The position numbers and the translations under genes are program-made. A DNA stretch of 64,000 nt from Roseivivax lentus (GTDB lineage Bacteria > Pseudomonadota > Alphaproteobacteria > Rhodobacterales > Rhodobacteraceae), in NCBI RefSeq assembly GCF_900156805.1, contig NZ_FTOQ01000002.1:1-64000 (forward strand), read 5' to 3'. This document shows positions 35,545 to 44,433 of this stretch, one piece after another. The notes under the pieces were generated by a model. It had not been told where the DNA came from. It did no database searches and saw nothing but the letters and a program-made list of their open reading frames with translations. Position 1 is the stretch's first letter, and every line of letters starts with the position of its first letter.

Positions 35545-36525
35545 ATGACCATCTCCCGTGCAAGCCTGATTGCCGTAGCCGGCGCCGTCATGCTGCCCGC
35601 CGTCGCCTCGGCGCAAACCGTCATGCAGATCAACTCGTCGCTGCCCGAAGGCTCCTTCGCGCATGTCTTCCTGCAGGAATACGAAAGCCGCCTCGAAGCC
35701 GCGGCGCCCGATGAAATCGACGTGCAGATCTTCATGTCCAACACGCTGGGCAAGGAAGAGGACGTGCTGCAGGGCCTCGGCTTCGGCACGCACCAGGCCT
35801 CGCTGTCGGCCTCGGCGGTGTCGCAGATCAACACCCGCACCTCGATCTTCGACCTGCCCTATCTCTTCGAGGACCGCGCCGCGGTGCAGACCTTCATCGA
35901 CAGCCCCGCGGGCGAGATGCTCGCCGACGGCTTCGACGGCACCGGCATGGTGCTCGCGGCGGTGTGGGACAACGGCTTCCGCCAGATCACCAACAACGTG
36001 CGCCCGGTGGTCACGCCCGCGGATCTCGACGGGCTGAAGATCCGCACGCCCACCAACCGCCAGCGGGTCGAGATGTTCAACACGCTCGGCGCCAATGCCA
36101 CGCCCCTGTCCTTCGGCGAGGTCTATTCCGCGCTCGATCAGGGCACCATCGACGGGCAGGAAAACCCCGCCAACGTGGTCGATACCGCCAAGCTCTTTGA
36201 GGTGCAGGACTACATGTCGCTGTCCAACCACGTCTATCTGCCGACCTTCCTCGTCATCGGGGAGCCGTTCCTCGCCTCGCTTGACGACGACCTGCGCGAG
36301 ACCGTGCTTTCGGTCGCCAGGGAGGTCGCGCCCTGGACCTTCGAATGGGGCGAGACCACGGATGCCAAGACCATCGAGGCGCTGGCCGACAAGCTCGAGA
36401 TCAACGAGATCGACTTCGCCGCCTTCCAGGCCGCCGCGGCACCGCTCTACGAAAGCCCGACCTTCGTGGACGTCATCGGCGCCGACATGATCGCCGAGAC
36501 CAAGGCCGCCCTCGGCATCGAATGA
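35545..36525 (+). CDS. TRAP transporter substrate-binding protein (DctP family)
   Basis: A 326-residue periplasmic binding protein. Signal peptide MTISRASLIAVAGAVMLPAV is cleaved near ASA-Q. Features of the family include FMSNTLGKEEDVLQGLGFG, LKIRTPTNRQRVEMFNTLGA (with the carboxylate-binding Arg) and FGEVYSALDQGTIDGQENPA. Start ATG 35545 follows GAAAGGA. It is first in an operon of binding protein, small permease, large permease and a racemase-family protein. Confidence 0.9.
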   Translation: MTISRASLIAVAGAVMLPAVASAQTVMQINSSLPEGSFAHVFLQEYESRLEAAAPDEIDVQIFMSNTLGKEEDVLQGLGFGTHQASLSASAVSQINTRTSIFDLPYLFEDRAAVQTFIDSPAGEMLADGFDGTGMVLAAVWDNGFRQITNNVRPVVTPADLDGLKIRTPTNRQRVEMFNTLGANATPLSFGEVYSALDQGTIDGQENPANVVDTAKLFEVQDYMSLSNHVYLPTFLVIGEPFLASLDDDLRETVLSVAREVAPWTFEWGETTDAKTIEALADKLEINEIDFAAFQAAAAPLYESPTFVDVIGADMIAETKAALGIE

Positions 36526-36545
36526 GCACCGGACAGGGGATCGTC

Positions 36546-37067
36546 ATGCACCGCTTGGAAAAAGCCATCCTGACGGCGGACCGCTGGCTTGGCGCGCTGC
36601 TCGACGCGGCGGTGGTGGCGCTTGCCGGTCTTCTGTTGCTGCTTCTGAACTGGGCGGTCCTCGCCCGGTTCATCCTCAATGACAGCGTGTCCTGGGGCGA
36701 GGAGCTGCCCGCGCAGCTTCTGGCCATGCTCACCTTCATCGGCGCGGCCTACCTCACCCGGACGAACGAGCATCTGGGCTTCGACGCGGTGCTGCGCGTG
36801 ATGCCGAGGGGCCTGCAGCGCCTAGTCACGGCGCTCAACCTCATCCTGATGGGGGCGTTCGGGGCGCTTCTGGCCTGGTATGGCGGGATCGCCGCGGCCA
36901 GTTTCGGCGCCCGGTCGCTGATCTCGGTCGACGCGCCGATGGTGCTGTTTCGCGGCGCGATGCCGCTTGGCGGCGCGCTGATCGCGCTGTTCTGCGCGGT
37001 CCGCCTCGTCGCCATCGCGACGGGCCGGATCGACCCCATGGACCTCTTGCCCGAAAGCGACGCGTGA
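36546..37067 (+). CDS. TRAP transporter small permease (DctQ family)
   Basis: A 173-residue membrane protein with four helices and the family pattern NDSVSWGEELPAQLLAMLTF followed by YLTRTNEHLGFDAVL. I chose ATG 36546 for the AGGGGA at correct spacing. ATG 36522 overlaps the preceding stop (ATGA) and would add eight residues. It ends in a TGATG overlap with the large permease. Confidence 0.85.
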   Translation: MHRLEKAILTADRWLGALLDAAVVALAGLLLLLLNWAVLARFILNDSVSWGEELPAQLLAMLTFIGAAYLTRTNEHLGFDAVLRVMPRGLQRLVTALNLILMGAFGALLAWYGGIAAASFGARSLISVDAPMVLFRGAMPLGGALIALFCAVRLVAIATGRIDPMDLLPESDA

Positions 37068-38353
37068 TGTTTCTCGAGCCCGGATGGATCATCCTGATCC
37101 TGCTTGTCGTCCTGTTGATCGCAGGCATGCCGATCGCCTTCGTCCTCGGGGTGACGGCGTCGGTGATGATCCTGCTGGATCCGGCGGTCGTGCCGCAGAT
37201 CATCGGCCTCATCCCCTTCGGCGGGGCCAACAATTACCTGCTTGTCGCCGCACTCCTCTTCATGATCGCGGGCGAGATCATGAACCAGGGCCGCATCGCG
37301 GAGAAGCTGATCGCCTTCGCCTCCTCGCTCGTGGGGCATATCCGGGGCGGGCTCGCGCATGTCAACATTCTGACATCGCTCTTCTTTTCCGAGATTTCGG
37401 GCACTGCCACCTCGGATGCCGCGGCCATCGGGTCGGTGATGATCCCGCAGATGCGCAAGCGCGGCTACCCGGCCGCTTTCGCCGCCGCCGTCACCTCGAC
37501 CTCGGCCACGATGGCGATCATCGTGCCGCCCTCGCTGAACCTCATCCTCTATGCCTATGTCGCCAATGCCTCGATCGCGGAGCTTTTCGCGGCGGGCATC
37601 GTGCCGGGTTTCCTGGTCTGCGGCCTGCTCATGGGCACGGCCTACCTGATCTCGGTCCGCCGCGGCTACCCGACCGAAGGCGCGTTCTCGCTGGCCCGCG
37701 TCGCCGAGACCGGCAAGGACGCGGCGATCCCGCTGACCCTGCCGATCCTCGTGCTGGCGGGCATCCTCGGCGGCATCTTCACCGCGACCGAGGCGGGCGC
37801 CATCGCCGCCTTCTGGTCCATCGTTCTGGCGACGGTGGTCTACCGCACCGTGCGGCTCGGCACGCTGATCGACACGCTGCGCGTCGCGGGCAAGCGCTCG
37901 GCCATGCTAATGTTCATCGTCGCGACCTCGACCCTGCTCGGCTGGTACCTGACAAACCAGCGCATCCCGCAGGACATCGCGCAGGGCATCCTCGGGATTT
38001 CAGAGAACTACTGGGTGGTGCTGCTGGCCATCAACGTCTTCTTCCTGCTCGCGGGCACGATCATCCACGGAACGCCCGCGATCCTGATGCTGGTGCCGAT
38101 CTTTCTGCCGCTGGCGGATCAGCTCGGCATCGACCGGGTGCATTTCGGCCTGATCCTGACGATCAATCTCGGCATCGGACAGCAGACGCCGCCGGTCGCG
38201 TCGGTGGTGCTGATCACCTGCGCCATCGCGCGGATCTCCATCGCCAAGATCATCCCGTCGATGATGATGTTCATCGCCGCGATGCTGGTGGCGCTGGTGC
38301 TCATCAATCTCTTCCCGGCCCTGTCGCTCTGGCTGCCGTCGGTGATCCTCTGA
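37067..38353 (+). CDS. TRAP transporter large permease (DctM family)
   Basis: A 428-residue permease with the DctM motifs FFSEISGTATSDAAAIGSVM and TMAIIVPPSLNLILYAYVAN. The ATG at 37067 overlaps the small-permease stop. A GTG three bases earlier is also in frame. The stop overlaps the next start as TGATG, coupling the transporter to the racemase-family protein. Confidence 0.9.
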   Translation: MFLEPGWIILILLVVLLIAGMPIAFVLGVTASVMILLDPAVVPQIIGLIPFGGANNYLLVAALLFMIAGEIMNQGRIAEKLIAFASSLVGHIRGGLAHVNILTSLFFSEISGTATSDAAAIGSVMIPQMRKRGYPAAFAAAVTSTSATMAIIVPPSLNLILYAYVANASIAELFAAGIVPGFLVCGLLMGTAYLISVRRGYPTEGAFSLARVAETGKDAAIPLTLPILVLAGILGGIFTATEAGAIAAFWSIVLATVVYRTVRLGTLIDTLRVAGKRSAMLMFIVATSTLLGWYLTNQRIPQDIAQGILGISENYWVVLLAINVFFLLAGTIIHGTPAILMLVPIFLPLADQLGIDRVHFGLILTINLGIGQQTPPVASVVLITCAIARISIAKIIPSMMMFIAAMLVALVLINLFPALSLWLPSVIL

Positions 38354-39048
38354 TGCGGCTGCTGATCCTCAACCCCAATACCTCGCGCGGGGTGACCGAC
38401 CGCATCCGCGAGGCCGCCGAGGCCGCCGCGATGCCGGGCGACGCGTTCACCACGACCCGCCCCGCCTTCGGGCCCAAACTCATCGTCACCGACGCGGATG
38501 CGGAAGAGGCCAAGCGCGCCGTCATCGACACGGTCCGCAACTATACCGCCCCCTGCGACGGCATCGTGCTGGCCTCCTTCGGCAATACCGGCGCCGAGGA
38601 GGTGCGGGCGCTGCGCGCGGACATCCCCGTGATCGGCATCGCCAGCGCGGCTTTCGCCACCGCCCGCGCGCTCGGCGGCCCGTTCGGGATCGTGACCTTC
38701 GGTGCGGGGCTGGTCGAGGGGCTGCGCGCGAAGGCCGAAGAGGCCGGGCTCGGCGCGGCGCTCATCGGTATCTCCCACGTGCCGGTCGCCGATTTCGGCG
38801 ACCCCGGAACTGTTCAGCACCGGTTCCGCGCGGAGCTGGCCGCGCTCTGCGCGCAGATGCACGCAAAGGGCGCCGCCAGCATCGTGATGGGGGGCGGACC
38901 CCTGGCGGGGCTCGCGCCGGTTCTCGCACGGGACTGCCCGGTGCCGGTAATCGACGGCACCCGCGCGGCCATCAACCTGATCCGGAGCGTGGCGGTCGAC
39001 CACGCCGAGGGCGCTGCCCGGCGCTCGGGCGCCTCGGGCCGCGGCTGA
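38353..39048 (+). CDS. Asp/Glu/hydantoin racemase family protein lacking both catalytic cysteines
   Basis: A 231-residue protein with the family N-terminus MRLLILNPNTS and overall colinearity with the racemase at 4111. At the two catalytic positions it has Ser75 (VLASFGNTG, where the other gene has Cys76 in VVACFDDPG) and Gly181 (VMGGGPLAG in place of VLGCAGMS). Two-base racemisation by cysteines is therefore not possible. It may be a decarboxylase-, isomerase- or hydro-lyase-like relative or a binding protein. It is translationally coupled to the TRAP genes, so it probably acts on the imported ligand. Confidence 0.8.
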   Translation: MRLLILNPNTSRGVTDRIREAAEAAAMPGDAFTTTRPAFGPKLIVTDADAEEAKRAVIDTVRNYTAPCDGIVLASFGNTGAEEVRALRADIPVIGIASAAFATARALGGPFGIVTFGAGLVEGLRAKAEEAGLGAALIGISHVPVADFGDPGTVQHRFRAELAALCAQMHAKGAASIVMGGGPLAGLAPVLARDCPVPVIDGTRAAINLIRSVAVDHAEGAARRSGASGRG

Positions 39049-39068
39049 GGCGCGCATCGCGGCGCGGG

Positions 39069-39800
39069 TCACACCAGCTTGCAGCCGACGCGGCCCAGCC
39101 CCGCGATCTCCGCGGTCACATCGGTCCCGGCGGGGAAATAGGCCAGCCCCGAGATCGACCCGGTGATCACGATCTGCCCCGGCTGCAGCCCGCCGCAATG
39201 ATCCCCCAGATGCGCGCAGAGCAAGCCGAGGTTGCGCAGCGCGGAGCCGCCCGGAACGGTCGCCCGACCCGAAAGGCACATGCGCCCGCCGCACGTCAGC
39301 GTCGCCTCCACCGTTCCGAAATCGCGCCCGTCCCAACCCTCCAGCATGGCACCGCGGACCAGCCCGTGGTTCATCTGCATGTCCGCGAGCTTCAGCAGCG
39401 CGTCCTCCTGCCTGGCCCTCAGCCGCGATGCGACCAGTTCCAGCGCGATGCAGGGCCGGAACACACGCGCAGGCTCCGACATCGGGTCCGCACCCGGCGG
39501 CGCGACCACCTCGAACCCGATCTCGAGCTCGATCCCGAGGCGGTCGCGGACCGGAACGGCGACAGGCCTCTGCGGATCGCCTGACTGGATCGCATCCGCG
39601 GGAATGGGGGCGATGACCGGCTTGCCCTCGGGCCGCCGCGCGACCTTGAAGCCGCCCACCGGCCCGAGGCGATCCTGCACGATCCGCTGGATGCCGAGCG
39701 CCTGTTCATAATCGACCGGGGGCAGGGCCTCGGCCTCCGCGGGCGTCCCGCTCAGCCGCGCCGCCAAGAGCGCCTCTGCCACAATCTTCTCGATGCCCAT
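39069..39800 (-). CDS. 2-keto-4-pentenoate hydratase/fumarylacetoacetase-family protein
   Basis: A 243-residue protein of the MhpD/DmpH group, hydratases or decarboxylases for 2-oxo acids from catabolic pathways. Visible features are VGGFKVARRPEGKPVIAPIP, GIELEIGFEVVAPPG with the Glu-x-Glu metal-binding pair, and a C-terminal GQIVITGSISGLAYFPAG. I start at ATG 39800, which has AAGGCGG upstream; the longer frame to 39845 has no signal. It converges on the TRAP operon, 20 bases from its end, which suggests a linked pathway but separate control. Confidence 0.78.
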   Translation of the reverse strand: MGIEKIVAEALLAARLSGTPAEAEALPPVDYEQALGIQRIVQDRLGPVGGFKVARRPEGKPVIAPIPADAIQSGDPQRPVAVPVRDRLGIELEIGFEVVAPPGADPMSEPARVFRPCIALELVASRLRARQEDALLKLADMQMNHGLVRGAMLEGWDGRDFGTVEATLTCGGRMCLSGRATVPGGSALRNLGLLCAHLGDHCGGLQPGQIVITGSISGLAYFPAGTDVTAEIAGLGRVGCKLV

Positions 39801-40180
39801 CCGAACCGCCTTCCGCCGATCATCCGCCGCGAACCCTGCCGCCATCGGCAGGTCAAGGCGCCCGCGATCCGCATGCCCCCGTTAACCTTGTGCCGAAAAT
39901 ACGCCGAGACGCGGCAGAGATACGAGGCCATTCCGCCTCCGTGCCGAAACGCAGACCCGCAGCCCGACGGCCCGCCGAAATCGCGCATCCGCCTTTGCTC
40001 CCATGGCCCACAGGGCCAAGGGCGCGCCGCTGCCATCCCCGTCGGAGAGCGCAGGAAAGATGTCCAAGTTACGTCATGACCAGATCATCATTTATTCGCT
40101 TTTCGAAGCCATTCTCTGCCCGACGAAACAAGATCTTCAGACATGCGCCCTAGTAACGCTGCTCTGGGCCGAGGACGTGA
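39801..40180. other. Divergent intergenic region
   Basis: About 380 bases between the hydratase gene and the LamG-like gene hold no supported coding region. The AT-richer segment 40080-40150 probably carries the promoter of the surface-protein genes. No perfect long palindrome was seen. Confidence 0.4.
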
Positions 40181-40627
40181 ATGGCGACACTGGTATTTCA
40201 GGGAACGAGCGTTGCCGCCGTCGGCAGCGCCAACGACGACGGCTCGGGCGGCGTCGACCTGATCCTCGATCAGACGCAGGATCTCGACGGCAACGGCGCG
40301 CAGGAAGGGTTGCGCCTCTACGTCCAGAACGGCGTGCTCTACGCCTCGATCATCGACAGATACAGCGCCCAGACCAGCAATACCGGGGTGTCCGTGGTCC
40401 GCACCTGCGAGAGGCAGCAGGTGGCCGTTACCTTCGGCAACGGCAACCTGACGCTCTTCCAAAACGGCCTCCAGATGGCGCAGGTCTCTTCCACGCTCAG
40501 CCGGACCGGCAACAGCGCAGAGCTCTGGATCGGCGCCCGTCACGACGGCAATTGGAACGAGACCCACTTGGACGGCCGGATCGACGAAGTCGCCATCGAT
40601 GACCGTCGCGGAGGTATCCCGTCGTGA
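40181..40627 (+). CDS. LamG/concanavalin-like domain protein
   Basis: A 148-residue protein with a jelly-roll pattern: QEGLRLYVQNGVLYASIID, QQVAVTFGNGNLTLFQNG and ELWIGARHDGNWNETHLDG then IDEVAI, as in LamG-like domains that bind sugars or proteins. It has no N-terminal signal peptide. The stop overlaps the GTG start of the large RTX gene (GTGA at 40624), so the two are co-translated. It may be exported with, or act as accessory to, the RTX protein. Confidence 0.65.
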   Translation: MATLVFQGTSVAAVGSANDDGSGGVDLILDQTQDLDGNGAQEGLRLYVQNGVLYASIIDRYSAQTSNTGVSVVRTCERQQVAVTFGNGNLTLFQNGLQMAQVSSTLSRTGNSAELWIGARHDGNWNETHLDGRIDEVAIDDRRGGIPS

Positions 40628-43600
40628 GCTATACGGTGACCCTCTTCGACTGGTCGCTCTACACCCTGCCGGCTGGGCTCTCCCAAACCGACATCGAGAC
40701 GGATTCCCGCGCCAACGATCCGGCCAGCGCATTCTATGACAGTGGTGCGCCGACTTGGATCGGTGAGACCTTCACATATAACGGCGGCACCTCGACCGAG
40801 ATCGTTGTCAACGACGACGACACCGTGTTCGAGGATGCCTATGTCGAAACCGGCGGCAGCCAGACTCTTGCCCAGGACGTCACGATCAACGGCGTCACCT
40901 ACACCGCCGGTTCGGTCATCCAGAACGAATTCGCGATGGTCGACGCAATGGGCAACGAGGTCTGGGTCCTCCGCATCGACAACACGAATGTTGGCTTCGT
41001 CTACAAGGTCGGCGAGGAGCCAACCGGCGGTCAGACCTTTACCGCCGCCAACGGCCGCGACGGCGACGCCGCCGATAGCGGCGACGGCCTGAGCTCCACC
41101 GTCGACTACAGCGAAATCGACCCGCGCGATGGCACGATCACCGGCTCCTCGGGCAGCGACCTGATTGATGCCTCCTATACCGGCGACCTCGAAGGCGACA
41201 TGATCGATGATGGTTGGGCCGGCGGTCTCGGTACCGACAACAATTATGTCGAGGCAGGGGACGGCAACGATACCGTGCTGTCGGGGCTGGGCGACGACAC
41301 CGTCTTTGGCGGAACAGGCAACGACAGCATCCGCGGCGGCGACGGCGCCGATTCCCTTGTGGGCGGCGCGGGCAGCGACACGCTGCGTGGGGGCGCCGGC
41401 AACGATTTCCTGGTTGGCGGCGACGGCACCCGCGACTTCCTCCAGGGAGACGCCGGCAACGACTCGATGATCGGCGGGGCCGGGCAGGACGCCTTCGTCA
41501 TCTATCAGGATGACGGTATCGACAGGATCGACGGCGGCGGCACCTCCGACGATGCGGTCGGGGATTATCTCGAACTGTGGTCGAACAATCTGGACGGCGT
41601 CTCCGTCACGTTCGCTGCCATTGATGGAAGTGGAACCTATTCATATCTCGGGGCCGGCACCGGATCGGGCACTTTCGTAAATCTCGAACAGGTCTACGCA
41701 ACCAACAACGACGATTATATCGACGCGACGGCGACCACGGCCGGTGAGATGTATGTGAACACCCGCGCGGGCAACGATACGATGCTGGGTGGCGACGGGG
41801 TAGAGATCTTCTCAGGCGGAGACGGCAACGACAGTATCGATGGCGGCGGCGGCGGCGACCGGCTTTACGGCGGCGCGGGCGCCGACACGATCTCGGGCGG
41901 CGACGGCGACGATTATATCGAGGGCGGTGACGGCGACGACCTGCTGATCACCGGTCTCGGCCAGGACACGCTGATCGGCGGGGCGGGCAACGACACGCTG
42001 ATGAACGCCGCGGGCGACGACAGCCTCGTCGGGGGCGATGGCGACGACAGTATCGTGGCCACCGACGGCAACGACACGCTGGAGGGCGGGGCGGGCAACG
42101 ACACGCTTTTCGGCGGCGCGGACAACGACAGCCTGTCGGGCGGTGGTGGAAACGACTCGCTCATGGGGGAGGCCGGAAACGACACGCTGGATGGCGGCGG
42201 TGGTGCCGACCTGCTCGATGGCGGGGCGGGCGATGATCTGATCGTCGATACCGGAACCGGCTCAGGCAGTAAGGACACGGTCTACGGTGGCGACGGCAAC
42301 GACACGATCGACGCGGGCAACCGCAGCGATACGGTCTACGGCGGCGCGGGCAACGACCTGATCACCGATAGCGGCGGGGACTTCAGCGACGACACCATCT
42401 ACGGCGAGGCCGGGAACGACACCATTTCCGGCGGCACCCGGGAAGACCTTCTCGATGGCGGCGACGACGCCGATACCTTCCTGATCGAGGACGGCTTCGG
42501 CAACGACACCATCGTCGGCGGCGAAGGCGGCGCCGACAGCGACACCATCGATCTGAGCGCCCTGACCGGCCCCGTCACGGTCAGCTATAGCGGCGACGAA
42601 ATCGGCACCATCACCGATGGCACCGATACGATCAATTTCAGCCAGATCGAGCGGCTGATCCTGACCGACCACGCCGATTTCGTCGATGCCACGCTCGACA
42701 ATGCCGGCGTCGACATCGTGGCGGGCGCCGGCAACGACACGATCTTCGGCACCAACCAGGCAGACCTGATCGATAGTGGCGATGGCGACGACGCCGTCCA
42801 TACCGGCGGTGGCAACGACACCATCGAGACCGGCGAAGGTTCGGACACGATCTTTCTCGACGACAGCGACGGCGGTGCCAGCAATGTCCTGACCGACAGC
42901 GGGACCGCGGGCACAGATCAGATCGTCCTTTCGACCGGTGCCGGCACCTACCGGATCCAGGGTGATTTCTCGGACGCGCAGGGTTTCGAAATCATTGACG
43001 GGAGCGGCACGAGCGGTGACACGCTCGGGACTCAAGATGCCGTCGCGAATTTCGATTTCACCAATGTGACGCTGATCGGCGTGGATGAAATCGACGGCAC
43101 GTCGAACGCGGATACGATCGTGGGATCGGCCGGAGACGACTCGATCCTCGGTCTCGGCGGCGACGATCAGCTTTCCGGCGGCTCGGGCAGCGACACGATC
43201 GACGGCGGCACGGGCGATGACAGCCTCACCGGCGGCGGCGGAGACGACGTGTTCACCGTCTCGGACGGCAACGACACGATCACCGATTTCAACGCCGGGA
43301 ACACCGGCGCGCTGGGCGACGGCGACGCCACCAACAACGATTTCATCGATCTCGGCGGCTATTACGACAGCCTCGACGAGCTGCGCGCCGACCAGGCCGA
43401 TGACGGGATCCTGAACCAGTCGAACACGCTCGACGACGAAGGCAACGCGGTCGATTATTCCGACAACACCCAGTTCGGCGCCAATTCGCTGACGATGCAG
43501 GGCGCCACTGCCTCGAGCTTCAGCTACGACAATACGGGCATCGTCTGCTTCACCTCCGGCACCGCCATCCGCACGCCCCGCGGTGATGTCCTGATCGACG

Positions 43601-44130
43601 ATCTGCGGATCGGCGATCTGGTCAACACCATGGATAACGGGCCGCAGCCCATCCGCTGGATCGGACGCCGCGAGGTGGGGCCCGAAGCGCTCGCATCGAC
43701 GCCATCCTTGCGCCCGATCCTGATCCGCCGCGGTGTGCTCGGGGCCGAGCGCGATCTGCTGGTGTCCCGTCAGCATGCGCTGCTCGTGAACCGCGAAACG
43801 CTGGCGCGCGCCGCACATCTCGTCGATCTGCCGGGCCTCCCGGTGCGCGTGGCCAATGGCAAGCGGCGCGTGACCTATATCCACCTGATGTTCGATGCCC
43901 ATCAGATCATCTTCGCCGAGAACGTGCCCGCCGAAAGCTTCTATCCCGGCCCGATGGCCGTCTCGATGCTGGAGCCCGGTGCCCGAAGAGACATGATGCG
44001 CTGCTTTCCGGAATTCACGGGCGCAAAGCACCCCAAGGCCATCGCGCCGATCTACGGCGAGACCGTGCGCGAGATCGCGAGGCGCAGGGCGCTTGCGGCG
44101 GCAGCCGCGCTGCCAGTGCTCGGCGCGTAA
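40624..44130 (+). CDS. Large RTX protein with C-terminal Hint domain (first copy)
   Basis: A 1168-residue acidic protein. After an N-terminal beta-rich region (1-170) come many calcium-binding nonapeptide repeats of the GGxGxDxLx kind (about 180-900, for example GGAGSDTLRGGAGNDFLVGG). A Hint_2-type hedgehog/intein domain begins at Cys976 (GIVCFTSGTAIRTPRGDVLI) and includes LLVSRQHALLV and [20 protein letters not shown]. There is no signal peptide, as usual for type I secretion; no T1SS genes are in the window. The GTG start at 40624 overlaps the LamG gene. The Hint domain may autoprocess after secretion. RTX repeats are of the roseobacter surface-protein kind. Confidence 0.85.
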   Translation: MSYTVTLFDWSLYTLPAGLSQTDIETDSRANDPASAFYDSGAPTWIGETFTYNGGTSTEIVVNDDDTVFEDAYVETGGSQTLAQDVTINGVTYTAGSVIQNEFAMVDAMGNEVWVLRIDNTNVGFVYKVGEEPTGGQTFTAANGRDGDAADSGDGLSSTVDYSEIDPRDGTITGSSGSDLIDASYTGDLEGDMIDDGWAGGLGTDNNYVEAGDGNDTVLSGLGDDTVFGGTGNDSIRGGDGADSLVGGAGSDTLRGGAGNDFLVGGDGTRDFLQGDAGNDSMIGGAGQDAFVIYQDDGIDRIDGGGTSDDAVGDYLELWSNNLDGVSVTFAAIDGSGTYSYLGAGTGSGTFVNLEQVYATNNDDYIDATATTAGEMYVNTRAGNDTMLGGDGVEIFSGGDGNDSIDGGGGGDRLYGGAGADTISGGDGDDYIEGGDGDDLLITGLGQDTLIGGAGNDTLMNAAGDDSLVGGDGDDSIVATDGNDTLEGGAGNDTLFGGADNDSLSGGGGNDSLMGEAGNDTLDGGGGADLLDGGAGDDLIVDTGTGSGSKDTVYGGDGNDTIDAGNRSDTVYGGAGNDLITDSGGDFSDDTIYGEAGNDTISGGTREDLLDGGDDADTFLIEDGFGNDTIVGGEGGADSDTIDLSALTGPVTVSYSGDEIGTITDGTDTINFSQIERLILTDHADFVDATLDNAGVDIVAGAGNDTIFGTNQADLIDSGDGDDAVHTGGGNDTIETGEGSDTIFLDDSDGGASNVLTDSGTAGTDQIVLSTGAGTYRIQGDFSDAQGFEIIDGSGTSGDTLGTQDAVANFDFTNVTLIGVDEIDGTSNADTIVGSAGDDSILGLGGDDQLSGGSGSDTIDGGTGDDSLTGGGGDDVFTVSDGNDTITDFNAGNTGALGDGDATNNDFIDLGGYYDSLDELRADQADDGILNQSNTLDDEGNAVDYSDNTQFGANSLTMQGATASSFSYDNTGIVCFTSGTAIRTPRGDVLIDDLRIGDLVNTMDNGPQPIRWIGRREVGPEALASTPSLRPILIRRGVLGAERDLLVSRQHALLVNRETLARAAHLVDLPGLPVRVANGKRRVTYIHLMFDAHQIIFAENVPAESFYPGPMAVSMLEPGARRDMMRCFPEFTGAKHPKAIAPIYGETVREIARRRALAAAAALPVLGA
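43321..43503 (+). repeat. Long direct repeat, copy 1 (RTX-Hint junction)
   Basis: This segment and 46396-46578 are nearly identical at DNA level, with long perfect runs, differing mainly near the middle and at the distal end. Both encode the sequence linking the last RTX repeats to the Hint domain ([17 protein letters not shown], then [20 protein letters not shown]). It marks duplication with possible recent conversion between the two genes. Confidence 0.8.
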
Positions 44131-44433
44131 CCCCGATCGCCGCGCGGCATCGCGGCCCCCCTGACGAAATACGCCGGAGTGGGCAGGCCCGCGCTTTGCC
44201 CCCGAAACCGGCCCCCCGGGGCACCGGATCACTTGCGGCGTTCGAGGCCGCGGGAGCGCGGCCGCGCGGCCAACCACCAAAAAATCGCGACAAATTTTCG
44301 CCCGATTTCCTGCAAATTTGAGACAAAGGCGCACTGTATCCCCGCTGGAAACAATGAAAGCAGACCGGAGATTTCGGTCTCCTGCAGGACCCCTCGGAAG
44401 AAAGGGGCCGTGCGACGGGCAAGGATCGGGCAG
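44131..44433. other. Spacer between the two RTX/Hint genes
   Basis: About 300 bases. The first half is very GC-rich. The segment 44280-44330 is AT-richer and could hold a promoter, but no convincing -35/-10 pair was found. No coding potential is supported. The second gene may be transcribed from here independently. Confidence 0.4.

Noticed and set aside
41250-42450. Regular short repeats resembling a CRISPR array
   Set aside because: Repeats are in-frame GGxGxDxLx codons with no uniform spacers; they encode RTX calcium-binding nonapeptides.
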